A stretch of DNA of 64,000 nt, taken from the NCBI RefSeq assembly GCF_003597675.1, contig NZ_CP030827.1, positions 4,034,501-4,098,500 of the forward strand, given 5' to 3'. Position 1 is the first letter of the stretch, and the number at the start of each line of letters is the position of its first letter. Of this stretch, positions 17,711-26,014 are shown piece after piece. The notes under the pieces were generated by a model. The model was not told the origin of the DNA. It was given only the letters and a program-made list of their open reading frames with translations, and ran no database searches. The stretch is from Neorhizobium sp. NCHU2750 (lineage in GTDB: Bacteria > Pseudomonadota > Alphaproteobacteria > Rhizobiales > Rhizobiaceae). The translations under genes were made by a program, and so were the position numbers.

Positions 17711-18883
17711 TCAGGCCCGATATACTTCCCGGCCACCGATCCAGGTACTCTGCGTCCTGAGATCGTCGTCCAGCACGACGAAATCCGCGTCGAGGCCGGG
17801 GGCGATCGAGCCTTTCACGCCCGATACCTGCACCGCTTCCGCCGGATAGACCGTTGCCATCCTCAGCGCTTCCTCGAGCGGCAGGCCGAGTATCTGGTGA
17901 ACGAGGCGAACCGAAGAGGCCATGTCGATATCGGCCCCCGCCAGCGTGCCGTCGATGAGCGTCAGGCGGCCGTCGCGGCGCAGAATTTCGCGGCCGTTGA
18001 GGGTGAATGACGTCATGTCCGTGCCGAGCGGGCTCATCGCGTCCGTCACCAGGAATATCTTCCCCGGCCCGGTCTTGGCTCTAAGCGCAATACCCATTGC
18101 CGCCGGATGGACGTGAATGCCGTCGGCGATCATGCCGGCGTAAAGCGCGCCTGTCGCAAGTGCAGCACCGACCATGCCCGGCTCGCGGTGGCCGAGCGGG
18201 CTCATCGCATTGAAGAGGTGGGTCGCCGTGCGGATGCCGGCCGTCGCATAGCTTTGCGCCGTCTCGTAGCTCGCCTCCGTATGGCCGAGGCTGACGGTGA
18301 TACCGGCGGCGGCGAGCCGCGTCACCTGGTCCGCCGAGACGCTTTCCGGCGCGATCGTCACCATCAGCGCGTCGAGCGCCATGCCGCAGGAGAGGATGAG
18401 ATCGAGATCGCGCTCCTCCATCGGCCGGATCAGCTTTGGATCATGCGCCCCCTTGCGGGAGAGCGACAGATGCGGGCCCTCTAGATGCAGCCCGAGAAAA
18501 CCGGGAACATGCCGGTCCTTCGCCGCGATCCCGGCCTCGACTGTCCGCTCGGTGATCTCGTACGTATCGGTAATCAGCGTCGGCAGGAGCGCGGTCGTGC
18601 CGAATTTCGCATGGGCGGCGCAGATCGTCGCAATGCCTTCGACCGTCGGTTCCTCGTTCAGCAATACCCCGCCGCCGCCATTGACCTGCAGGTCGATGAA
18701 ACCGGGCGCAATGATCTCGCCGCCCTCGATCTTCTCGATATCCGGCGAAAGTGAGCCGACCGGCCGGATCGCGATGATCTTGCCGTTGCCAAACAGCACG
18801 GCCGCATCCTCATGCCAGGAGGCGCCGTCGAATACATGCCTGCCGATGAGGGCCCTGTTTTCAGTCATACTGTCTTCGGTCAT
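17711..18883 (-). CDS. nagA: N-acetylglucosamine-6-phosphate deacetylase NagA
   Basis: NagA removes the acetyl group from GlcNAc-6-phosphate to give glucosamine-6-phosphate. The amidohydrolase metal and catalytic residues are all present: Glu135 in GLHLEGPHLS, His201 in SLGHTEAS, His222 in THLFNAM and the catalytic Asp281 in VTDAMSPLG. The start at 18883 (MTEDS..., 390 residues) overlaps the SIS-domain gene stop by 4 nt; a second ATG at 18868 would give a 385-residue form. It is the last gene of the kinase-GntR-SIS-nagA operon, and supplies the step before deamination by the SIS protein. Confidence 0.95.
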   Translation of the reverse strand: MTEDSMTENRALIGRHVFDGASWHEDAAVLFGNGKIIAIRPVGSLSPDIEKIEGGEIIAPGFIDLQVNGGGGVLLNEEPTVEGIATICAAHAKFGTTALLPTLITDTYEITERTVEAGIAAKDRHVPGFLGLHLEGPHLSLSRKGAHDPKLIRPMEERDLDLILSCGMALDALMVTIAPESVSADQVTRLAAAGITVSLGHTEASYETAQSYATAGIRTATHLFNAMSPLGHREPGMVGAALATGALYAGMIADGIHVHPAAMGIALRAKTGPGKIFLVTDAMSPLGTDMTSFTLNGREILRRDGRLTLIDGTLAGADIDMASSVRLVHQILGLPLEEALRMATVYPAEAVQVSGVKGSIAPGLDADFVVLDDDLRTQSTWIGGREVYRA

Positions 18884-19902
18884 AGGGTTTCGGTGACCTT
18901 CTTCAGCGCTGCCGGCTGGTCGGGGTTGAACCCCTTCGACCGCGACCAGGCCTCGACAAATCCGTAGAACGGCACGATCAGCGCCAGGGCATCGGTCAAG
19001 GGATGGCCGGTGGCGACGAAGGGCAATTGGCGTGCGGAAGAAACCTTGCCGGACGTTGCAAAGGCGAGTGCCCGCTTGCCGGCAAGGCTGTCGACGATCT
19101 CGACGACGGAGGCTTCTGCCGCATCGCGGGCCGCGAAGGCCAGAACCGGAAAGCTGTTTTCCACCAGCGCTACCGGCCCATGCAGCACTTCCGCCGCCGA
19201 ATAGGCCTCCGCATGCATGTTGGAGGTTTCCTTGAATTTCAGCGCCGCCTCGCTGGCGATTGCCAGTGCCGGGCCGCGGCCGAGCATATAGAGCGATTCG
19301 GCCTCGCCGAGCCGGTCGGCAAATTCGCTCCAGTCGAGCGCGACGGCCTTGTGCAGGTGATCCGGCAGGTCGCATATGGCGGCTTTGAGCGCTTCGTCAC
19401 CCGTCCATTCCGACAGCAGTGCGAGACCGGCGACGATCGAATTGACGAAGGATTTCGTCGCGGCAACCGCCAGTTCCGGCCCGGCATTGATATCGACGGC
19501 ATGGAGCGAGGCGTCGGTGATCGGCGAGGCAAGTGTGTTGGTGAGCGCCACGGTAACAGCGCCGCTTTTCGTCGCCGCGTCCGCCATGGCGACGATATCC
19601 GGGCTCTTGCCTGATTGCGAGATGGCAATCGCAGCGCCCCCGGCAAGCTTCATCTTTGCCCCGTATATTGACGCAAGCGAAGGCCCGAGTGAGGCGACGG
19701 GCCGCCCGGCCGTCAGCTCGACCGCATATTTGATGAAGGTCGCCGCGTGATCCGATGATCCGCGGGCAATCGTCACGAGGAAGGCCGGGTCTGCGGCCCG
19801 CAGCGCATTGCCGGCCTTCTGCAGATCTGCTGCCGACCGGTCGAGCAGGCGTGCGACCGCCTCCGGTATCTCGTTGATCTCCTGCCGCATATGGGTCAGC
19901 AT
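18880..19902 (-). CDS. SIS-domain glucosamine-6-phosphate deaminase/isomerase (NagB-II type)
   Basis: The 340-residue protein has two SIS domains (about 30-170 and 195-335) equivalent to the isomerase half of GlmS, without the glutamine amidotransferase domain. Visible features are ARGSSDHAATF and ISQSGKSPDIV in the first phosphosugar site, AYSAAEVLHGPVALVE around the catalytic Glu/His region, and the C-terminal LKKVTETL that supplies the lysine typical of GlmS-like isomerases. Such stand-alone proteins act as NagB-II glucosamine-6-phosphate deaminases, releasing fructose-6-phosphate and ammonia. Position between the GntR gene and nagA supports this. An AgaS-type substrate (galactosamine) is the main alternative. 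Confidence 0.88.
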   Translation of the reverse strand: MLTHMRQEINEIPEAVARLLDRSAADLQKAGNALRAADPAFLVTIARGSSDHAATFIKYAVELTAGRPVASLGPSLASIYGAKMKLAGGAAIAISQSGKSPDIVAMADAATKSGAVTVALTNTLASPITDASLHAVDINAGPELAVAATKSFVNSIVAGLALLSEWTGDEALKAAICDLPDHLHKAVALDWSEFADRLGEAESLYMLGRGPALAIASEAALKFKETSNMHAEAYSAAEVLHGPVALVENSFPVLAFAARDAAEASVVEIVDSLAGKRALAFATSGKVSSARQLPFVATGHPLTDALALIVPFYGFVEAWSRSKGFNPDQPAALKKVTETL

Positions 19903-19920
19903 TCTGTGGTCCTCGAATTG

Positions 19921-20685
19921 TCAACTGTCTCCGAGCGAAAGCTCGGCCACGAAATCGTAGGCATCGCCGCGATAAAGCGAGCGGGTCAGTTCCACCACCC
20001 GGCCGGACGCGAGATAGGACACGCGTTCGATCGAAAGGCCTGCCGCCTCGATCGGCACTTCCAGAAGGGCGGCATCGCTCTTCTTCATATTGGTTGCCGA
20101 AATCCGCTGGATGGCCCGCACCGGCCGCGCATCCTTCTTTTCCAGTTCCGCATAAAGCGAGCCGGAAAGAGCGGCCGGCTCCGGCAGGAACTCGGCGGAA
20201 ATGCTTGCCCGCTCTATGGCAAGCGGCATGTCGTTGCCAAACCGCAGGCGCCCGATCCGCGCCACCATCGTGCCGGGCGCAAGGCCGAGCATCATCATCT
20301 CTTCCGGTGACGGATGAAACAGGCCGCGCTCCAGCCATTCGGAACGGGATACGAGCCCGCGCCGTGCCATGTCCTCGGTAAACGATGTCAGCCTCGTCAG
20401 CGGCTGTTCCACCCGTGACAAAGGCTTGACCACGAACGTGCCGGAACCCTGCCGACGGGTCAAAAGCCCGTCCCGCACCAGATCGTCGACGGCCTTGCGC
20501 ACCGTCACGCGGCTGACATTGGCATAGTCGGCGAGATCGCGCTCCGCCGGCAAGGCGTCGCCATGGCCGAGCTTTCCGGAGCGGATCGCATCCTCGAGGC
20601 TCTGCCGCAGTTTGAGATAGAGGGGCCCCGAACCCGCCGATTGCAGCCCGTCGAGGGGAAGGATGGCGGTCAGCATATCGCTCAT
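19921..20685 (-). CDS. GntR/HutC-family regulator of the amino-sugar locus (NagR-like)
   Basis: The 254-residue protein has an N-terminal winged helix (about 20-85, with GDALPAERDLADYANVSRVT) and a C-terminal UTRA ligand-binding domain (about 100-245), the HutC subfamily layout of YvoA/NagR, DasR and related amino-sugar sensors that respond to phosphorylated GlcNAc or GlcN. The ATG at 20685 overlaps the kinase stop by 4 nt. It is encoded inside the operon it probably controls; near-identical 20-bp motifs in front of both divergent arms (21586-21605 and 21734-21753) are the likely operators. Confidence 0.9.
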   Translation of the reverse strand: MSDMLTAILPLDGLQSAGSGPLYLKLRQSLEDAIRSGKLGHGDALPAERDLADYANVSRVTVRKAVDDLVRDGLLTRRQGSGTFVVKPLSRVEQPLTRLTSFTEDMARRGLVSRSEWLERGLFHPSPEEMMMLGLAPGTMVARIGRLRFGNDMPLAIERASISAEFLPEPAALSGSLYAELEKKDARPVRAIQRISATNMKKSDAALLEVPIEAAGLSIERVSYLASGRVVELTRSLYRGDAYDFVAELSLGDS

Positions 20686-21569
20686 GCGCCAACCTCCGCG
20701 CCTGTCCCATAGGCCTTCACCGCAAGCTCGACGGCACCGGTCAGCGCATCGGCGCGCGGTTTGGAAAGGCGCCCACGGTGCCGTTCGGCGAGATAGGGTG
20801 GATAAAGCGAGGAAAGACCGCCAAGCAGGCAAAGCCTGCCCTTGCCGTTGGTCACCGCATGGACGGCATCGAGTGCCTCGTCCACGCCGCTTGCCCCGGC
20901 CGCCAGAATGCGCAGCGCCGCCGGATCGCCGCTTTCGGCAAATTCGAACACCTTTGGTGTATAGCGGCCGAAATCGCCGGGCTTTGCCAATCTGGCAAAA
21001 TCGACGATCAGTTCCGGGTTGCCGTCGAACTCGGCAAGGATCGCTGCGCAGAACGGCGTCATCGGCCGGATTGCATCATAGGCGAGCAGCGTTTCCTGCA
21101 ATGCGAGCTGGCCGAGCCTTGCGCCGCTGCCGAGATCGCTGACTTGGAAACCCCAGCCAGCTATGGATCTGAACCGGCCTTCCGCGCGGATGATATAGAC
21201 TGTGCCGGTGCCGACGATGCCGATTGCGCCGTCCTCGTCGCCGATCGCCCCCTGCAAGGCGATCACGCCATCCGAGACGATTTCCGATCTCCGGAAGGGA
21301 AGGCGGGGCCGCACATAACCCACCGCATCGCCGACATTGTTGCCGGCAAGCCCGAGGATCGCCGCTGCCGCGCCGAGATCGGCTGCAAGGCCCGCGTCTT
21401 CGAAAGCAAGCTCCGCAGCTTCGGCAATATGCCGCAATGCCGTGTCGGGATCGGTCAGGATATTGGACGCGCCGCTCTTGCCGCGGCCGAGCACCTTGCC
21501 GGACCTGTCGGCCAGCGCTGCCCGGCAACTTGTGCCACCACCATCGATCCCGAGAATGAAACCCGTCAT
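20682..21569 (-). CDS. BadF/BadG-type amino-sugar kinase (N-acetylglucosamine kinase family)
   Basis: This 295-residue cytoplasmic ATPase of the hexokinase-actin fold starts MTGFILGIDGGGTSCRA, with the phosphate-1 loop (IDGGGTS) of the BadF/BadG/BcrA family that includes mammalian-type GlcNAc kinases. The phosphate-2 region is IGIVGTGTVYIIRAEG and an adenosine loop appears as CLLGGLSSLYPP. It probably phosphorylates GlcNAc and/or MurNAc after ABC uptake. The start at 21569 has GGAGG 8 nt upstream; longer frames run into the promoter region. It is the first gene of the leftward operon, divergent from the MurQ-like gene. Confidence 0.88.
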   Translation of the reverse strand: MTGFILGIDGGGTSCRAALADRSGKVLGRGKSGASNILTDPDTALRHIAEAAELAFEDAGLAADLGAAAAILGLAGNNVGDAVGYVRPRLPFRRSEIVSDGVIALQGAIGDEDGAIGIVGTGTVYIIRAEGRFRSIAGWGFQVSDLGSGARLGQLALQETLLAYDAIRPMTPFCAAILAEFDGNPELIVDFARLAKPGDFGRYTPKVFEFAESGDPAALRILAAGASGVDEALDAVHAVTNGKGRLCLLGGLSSLYPPYLAERHRGRLSKPRADALTGAVELAVKAYGTGAEVGA

Positions 21570-21585
21570 TGGTACCTCCAACTTG

Positions 21586-21605
21586 ATGATACCAAAAAAA
21601 TACCA
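21586..21605 (-). promoter_or_regulatory. Operator-like 20-bp motif before the kinase-gntR-SIS-nagA operon
   Basis: Read towards the kinase gene the sequence is TGGTATTTTTTTGGTATCAT, containing a TGGTAT direct repeat at an 11-bp step. A copy with one difference lies in front of the divergent murQ-like operon at 21734-21753. The site is 17 nt upstream of the start codon, where a bound repressor would block transcription. Binding by the GntR protein at 19921-20685 is inferred. Confidence 0.65.
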
Positions 21606-21733
21606 TTTACCAAGGCAGAAATAACGCTTTGGCAAAATTCATCGATAAAAGGCCAATTTCATTGGCTTTTTAGCATGACCGATTGATGGCTCAATTCTCC
21701 CGGGTAACAATCATTAATTTCTCGCTGGACAAT

Positions 21734-21753
21734 TGGTATTTTTTTGGCATCAT
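21734..21753 (+). promoter_or_regulatory. Operator-like 20-bp motif before the murQ-like/ABC operon
   Basis: The sequence TGGTATTTTTTTGGCATCAT is identical at 19 of 20 positions to the motif at 21586-21605 on the other strand, and lies 21 nt upstream of the murQ-like start codon. The two copies are oriented outward, each towards the operon it precedes, which fits joint repression of both arms by one regulator. Confidence 0.65.
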
Positions 21754-21774
21754 TTTAATCAGAGGGAGAAACGG

Positions 21775-22698
21775 ATGAGCGAAAAAGCCACCGAAGCCAG
21801 ACACGGGAAAGCGGAAGGGCTTGATACGCTCGCACCGGCCGATATCCTTGCGCTGCTTTCCGCCGGCCAGCAGGATGCGGCACGCGCGGTGGATGCCGCC
21901 ATTCCGGCGCTTGCCGAGGCTGCCGATCTGGTGGCACGCGCCCTGCGCAGTGGTGGCAAGCTGGTCTATGCTGGCGCCGGCAGTTCAGGCCTGATGGCCA
22001 TGGCCGATGCGCTCGAGCTTCCCGGAACCTACGGCATTGCCCGCGAGCAGATTGCACTCCTGCTTGCCGGCGGCATTTCAAGTCTCGGCGATATGCCCGG
22101 TGCGCCGGAAGATGACGTGACGCTCGCAGAACGCGATGCATCTGTCATCAAGGAAGGCGACTGTGTGCTGGCCGTCTCTGCCAGTGGCTCCACGCCTTAT
22201 GTGATGAAGATTGCCGAGATCGCCGAAAGCCGCGGCGCAAAGGTCGTGGCGATTGCCAACAATGCCGGTGCCTGCCTGTTCGATGGCGCCGATGTTGCGG
22301 TCCTGTTGTCGACGCCGCCGGAAGTGGTGGCCGGTTCGACCCGCATGGGGGCCGGCACCGCCCAGAAACTCGCCTTCAACATGCTTTCCACGCTTGCCGC
22401 GATCAAGCTCGGGCATGTGCATGATGGCCATATGGTCAATCTGCTTGCCGATAACGACAAGCTGCGCACGCGTGCCGCAGGCATGGTCGCCGAGATAGCC
22501 GGGATCGGCTTCGACGATGCGCGTCGCCTGCTTCTGGAGGCCGACGGATCGGTGAAGCTCGCCGTCCTTCTGGCTGCCGGCGCGGCCGATCTTGGTGCCG
22601 CAAAAGATTTGCTCGATTGTTCCGGTCAGGTGTTGAGGAAAGCCCTGTCGGAACTGGACATGACGGAAAATACAGCCAAACGCGCTTGCAAGCGCTAA
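21775..22698 (+). CDS. murQ: MurQ-like N-acetylmuramic acid 6-phosphate etherase (divergent)
   Basis: The 307-residue SIS-domain protein resembles MurQ, which cleaves the D-lactyl ether of MurNAc-6-phosphate to give GlcNAc-6-phosphate. The SIS phosphosugar loops (GAGSSGLMAMADALELPGTYG, in part YAGAGSSG; and SASGSTPYV), the Glu corresponding to the catalytic Glu83 of E. coli MurQ (in ALELPGTYG) and an acidic PEDD where Glu114 is expected are present. It departs from the usual GTSGR and STRMKAGTAQK signatures (here GSSGL and STRMGAGTAQK), so substrate preference may differ. The ATG at 21775 has AGAGGGAGAAA upstream. It opens the rightward operon ahead of the ABC transporter. Confidence 0.8.
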   Translation: MSEKATEARHGKAEGLDTLAPADILALLSAGQQDAARAVDAAIPALAEAADLVARALRSGGKLVYAGAGSSGLMAMADALELPGTYGIAREQIALLLAGGISSLGDMPGAPEDDVTLAERDASVIKEGDCVLAVSASGSTPYVMKIAEIAESRGAKVVAIANNAGACLFDGADVAVLLSTPPEVVAGSTRMGAGTAQKLAFNMLSTLAAIKLGHVHDGHMVNLLADNDKLRTRAAGMVAEIAGIGFDDARRLLLEADGSVKLAVLLAAGAADLGAAKDLLDCSGQVLRKALSELDMTENTAKRACKR

Positions 22699-22716
22699 CC
22701 GATAAGGGAGAACATC

Positions 22717-23973
22717 ATGACCCGTCTATTGAATGGCATGCTTCTGGCCACGACCATGCTGGCATCTGCCGGCGCGGCTTCGGCGGCGGATGTCACGCTC
22801 AATATCGAAAGCTGGCGTAGCGACGACCTGCAGATCTGGCAGGAGAAGATCATTCCGGCGTTCGAAAAGGAAAATCCGGGCATCAAGCTCACTTTCTCGC
22901 CGACCGCACCGACCGAGTATAACGCATCGCTGAATGCCAAGCTCGATGCCGGCTCTGCAGGCGACGTCATCACCTGCCGCCCCTTCGATGCCTCGCTCGA
23001 GCTTTTCAACAAGAAGCAGATCGCCGACCTGACCGACCTCAAGGGCATGGATAATTTCACGCCCGTCGCCAAGGCTGCCTGGTCGACCGACGATGGCTCG
23101 AAGACCTTCTGCGTACCGATGGCATCGGTCCTGCACGGCTTCATCTACAACAAGGATGCCTTCGACAAGCTCGGCATCAAGGTCCCGACGACCCGCGACG
23201 AATTCTTCGCCGCGCTCGACAAGATCAAGGCCGACGGCACCTATATCCCGATGGCCATGGGCACGAAGGATCTCTGGGAAGCGGCCACCATGGGCTACCA
23301 GAATATCGGCCCGAACTACTGGAAGGGCGAGGATGGCCGCAAGGCACTGATCGCCGGCAAGGAAAAGCTGACCGACAAGGAATGGGTTGCCCCGTTTGAG
23401 GAGCTTGCCAAGTGGAAGCCCTATCTCGGCGACGGTTTCGAAGCCCAGTCCTATTCGGACAGCCAGAACCTCTTCACCCTCGGTCGTGCGGCCATCTATC
23501 CGGCCGGCTCCTGGGAAATCGCGCTGTTCAACAGCCAGGCCCAGTTCAAGATGGGCGCCTTCCCACCACCGGTCGCAAAGGCCGGTGACAAGGGCTACAT
23601 CTCCGACCATCCGGATATCGGCGTCGGCATGAATGCCAAGACGACCCATCCCGAGGAAGTGAAGAAATTCCTCACCTGGGTTACCTCGCCGGAATTTGCC
23701 GAAATCTACGCCAACTCCTTGCCCGGCTTCTTCAGCCTCAACAAGAAGGAAGTGAAGATGAGCGATCCGCTTGCCGAAGAATTCGTCTCCTGGCGCAAGG
23801 ATCACATCTCCACCGTGCGCTCCACCTACCAGATCCTGTCGCGTGGCACGCCGAACCTGGAAAACGAGACCTGGGTCGAATCGGCTAACGTCATCAACGG
23901 TACGGATACGCCGGCCGCTGCCGCCGAAAAGCTGCAGAAGGGCCTCGACAGCTGGTATAAGCCGGGCAAGTGA
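22717..23973 (+). CDS. ABC sugar transporter periplasmic binding protein (CUT1 class)
   Basis: The 418-residue family 1 solute-binding protein has a signal peptide (LLNGMLLATTMLASAGAASA, cleaved before ADVTL) and the CUT1 pattern of oligosaccharide-binding lipobox-less proteins: NIESWRSDDLQIWQEKIIPAFEK at the start, with a central FTLGRAAIYPAGSWEI and a C-terminal KGLDSWY. It follows the murQ-like gene by 18 nt and is separated from its permease genes by a 240-nt spacer that contains a palindromic repeat element. Given the neighbouring kinase, NagA and etherase, the ligand is probably GlcNAc, a chitooligosaccharide or a muropeptide-derived sugar; this is inferred from context. Confidence 0.9.
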   Translation: MTRLLNGMLLATTMLASAGAASAADVTLNIESWRSDDLQIWQEKIIPAFEKENPGIKLTFSPTAPTEYNASLNAKLDAGSAGDVITCRPFDASLELFNKKQIADLTDLKGMDNFTPVAKAAWSTDDGSKTFCVPMASVLHGFIYNKDAFDKLGIKVPTTRDEFFAALDKIKADGTYIPMAMGTKDLWEAATMGYQNIGPNYWKGEDGRKALIAGKEKLTDKEWVAPFEELAKWKPYLGDGFEAQSYSDSQNLFTLGRAAIYPAGSWEIALFNSQAQFKMGAFPPPVAKAGDKGYISDHPDIGVGMNAKTTHPEEVKKFLTWVTSPEFAEIYANSLPGFFSLNKKEVKMSDPLAEEFVSWRKDHISTVRSTYQILSRGTPNLENETWVESANVINGTDTPAAAAEKLQKGLDSWYKPGK

Positions 23974-24021
23974 TGGTGTGGGATCTCTCTTCGTAGACGA
24001 GAGAGGTTCATCTGTGAAAAG

Positions 24022-24155
24022 TCCCCCTCTGGCCTGCCGGCCATCTCCCCCACAAGGGGGGAGAACACCCGAGGCGAACGCCCAACGGCTCGAGGGCTCG
24101 GCGGATCGACTGGGTTAAGCCCTCCCCCTTGTGGGGAGGGTGGGGAGGGGTCTTT
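24022..24155. repeat. RIME-like palindromic intergenic element
   Basis: The spacer between the binding-protein gene and the first permease gene contains two C/G-rich hairpins: CTCCCCC-ACAAG-GGGGGAG at about 24054-24072 and CCCTCCCC-CTTGT-GGGGAGGG at about 24120-24140. The two hairpins are also inverted copies of each other (CCCCACAAGGGGG against CCCCCTTGTGGGG), so the whole unit can fold into one large structure. This matches the dispersed palindromic elements known from rhizobial intergenic regions (RIME type). Its place in a polycistronic message suggests an effect on RNA stability, as for REP elements between malE and malF. Confidence 0.7.
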
Positions 24156-24213
24156 GTCTCTCCGAGAACACACCCGCAGTGCCCGCCAGCAAACACAAAC
24201 AAGACGAGAACCG

Positions 24214-25161
24214 ATGACCGAAGCCGACACCCATTCCGAAGCGGCCCCGATCAAGCGCCCGTTCCGCTGGCATATCCTTGTGTTTCTGGCGCCGGCTTTC
24301 ATCGTCTATACCGCGGTCATGATCCTGCCCTTGGTCGAGACGCTGCGGCTCTCCTTCTACAACACCGTCGATGGCGCCACCGCCTTCGTGGGCCTCGCCA
24401 ATTACAAGGTGCTGTTCGGCGACGCACGCTGGTTGCATGACTTCTGGAATGCGCTGAGAAACAACCTGGTCTTCTTCGCCATCCATATGTGCGTGCAGAA
24501 CCCGATCGGCATCGCGCTCGCAGCACTGCTCTCGACGCCGAAGCTGCGTTTCGTCGCCTTTTACCGCACGGCGATCTTCCTGCCGACGCTCCTGTCCTTC
24601 GTCATCGTCGGCTTCATCTGGAAGCTCATTCTCTCGCCCATCTGGGGTGTCGCGCCATGGCTGATGAGCCTTGTCGGTGCCAAGTGGATGTTCGCCCCCT
24701 GGCTCGGCCAGTCGGGCCCGGCACTCATCGCCGTATCGTTGATCTCCAACTGGCAATATATCGGCATTCCGATGATGCTGATCTATGCGGCGCTGCTGTC
24801 CATTCCAGAAGAGGTGATCGAGGCTGCCGAATGCGACGGCATTACCGGCTGGAGCCAGTTCTGGAGGATCAAGCTGCCGCTCGTCCTGCCGGCGATCGGC
24901 ATCATCTCGATCCTCACCTTCGTCGGCAATTTCAACGCGTTTGACCTGATCTACACGGTCCAGGGCGCGCTCGCCGGCCCCGACATGTCGACGGACATCC
25001 TCGGAACGCTGCTTTACCGCACCTTCTTCGGTTTCCAGCTGCAGCTGGGCGACCGATCCATGGGTGCCACGATCGCCACGGTGATGTTCGCCATCATCCT
25101 CGTCGGCGTGTCCTTCTATCTCTTCGCCATCCAGCGGCGCATGCGCCGCTACCAGTTCTGA
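24214..25161 (+). CDS. ABC sugar transporter permease (MalF-like, CUT1)
   Basis: This 315-residue inner-membrane protein has six predicted transmembrane helices and the binding-protein-dependent transport motif EVIEAAECDGITGWSQFWRI near residue 207, where the EAA loop contacts the ATPase. The N-terminal segment RWHILVFLAPAFIVYTAVMI is typical of MalF/UgpA-type subunits. The ATG at 24214 is chosen over 24154 because the extra residues would come from the repeat-element side of the spacer; the ribosome binding site is weak. The second permease follows after 10 nt. Confidence 0.92.
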   Translation: MTEADTHSEAAPIKRPFRWHILVFLAPAFIVYTAVMILPLVETLRLSFYNTVDGATAFVGLANYKVLFGDARWLHDFWNALRNNLVFFAIHMCVQNPIGIALAALLSTPKLRFVAFYRTAIFLPTLLSFVIVGFIWKLILSPIWGVAPWLMSLVGAKWMFAPWLGQSGPALIAVSLISNWQYIGIPMMLIYAALLSIPEEVIEAAECDGITGWSQFWRIKLPLVLPAIGIISILTFVGNFNAFDLIYTVQGALAGPDMSTDILGTLLYRTFFGFQLQLGDRSMGATIATVMFAIILVGVSFYLFAIQRRMRRYQF

Positions 25162-25171
25162 GGGGGAAACC

Positions 25172-26014
25172 ATGTCCAACAAGGCACGCTCTTCCCCGGT
25201 TCGCGCAAGTCTCGTGCATCTGGCGCTGATTGCCTACACGCTGATCGCCATCTTCCCGGTCTTCCTGACGATCATCAATTCGTTGAAGGACCGCAACGCC
25301 ATCTTCCGCTCGCCCCTGCAGATACCGCTGCCCTCGACCTTCAGCCTCGTCGGCTACAAGACCGTGCTCGGCCAGGCGGATTTCGCCCATTATTTCCAAA
25401 ACAGCTTCATCGTCACCATCGTCTCGATCGTGCTGGTTCTGCTGTTCGGCGCGATGTCGGCCTTCGCGCTCTCCGAATACCGTTTTCGCGGCAACGCCTT
25501 GATGGGCCTCTACATGGCGATCGGCATCATGATCCCGATCCGGCTCGGCACCGTGGCGATCCTGCAGGGCATGGTGGCGTCCGGCCTCGTCAATACGCTG
25601 ACAGCGCTGATCCTCGTCTACACGGCGCAGGGCATACCGCTTGCCATCTTCATCCTGTCGGAATTCATGCGCACCGTCTCCGACGACCTGAAGAATGCCG
25701 GCCGCATCGATGGACTGTCCGAATATGCGATATTCTTTCGCCTCGTCCTGCCGCTGGTGCGCCCGGCCATGGCAACGGTCGCCGTCTTCACCATGATCCC
25801 GATCTGGAACGATCTCTGGTTCCCGCTCATTCTGGCCCCGTCCGAGGCAACCAAGACGGTGACGCTCGGCAGCCAGATTTTCATCGGCCAGTTCGTCACC
25901 AACTGGAATGCGGTTCTGGCGGCGCTCTCGCTCGCCATCCTGCCGATCCTCATTCTCTACGTCATCTTCTCCCGCCAGTTGATCCGCGGCATCACGTCCG
26001 GAGCGGTCAAATGA
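25172..26014 (+). CDS. ABC sugar transporter permease (MalG-like, CUT1)
   Basis: The 280-residue protein has six transmembrane helices and the MalG-class EAA loop DDLKNAGRIDGLSEYAIFFR at about 170-190, followed by the usual LPLVRPAMATVAVF. A strong GAGGGGGAAACC ribosome site precedes the ATG. It forms the translocation pore with the preceding permease. Its stop codon overlaps the start of the Gfo/Idh/MocA gene by 4 nt, which ties the oxidoreductase into the transport operon. Confidence 0.93.
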   Translation: MSNKARSSPVRASLVHLALIAYTLIAIFPVFLTIINSLKDRNAIFRSPLQIPLPSTFSLVGYKTVLGQADFAHYFQNSFIVTIVSIVLVLLFGAMSAFALSEYRFRGNALMGLYMAIGIMIPIRLGTVAILQGMVASGLVNTLTALILVYTAQGIPLAIFILSEFMRTVSDDLKNAGRIDGLSEYAIFFRLVLPLVRPAMATVAVFTMIPIWNDLWFPLILAPSEATKTVTLGSQIFIGQFVTNWNAVLAALSLAILPILILYVIFSRQLIRGITSGAVK

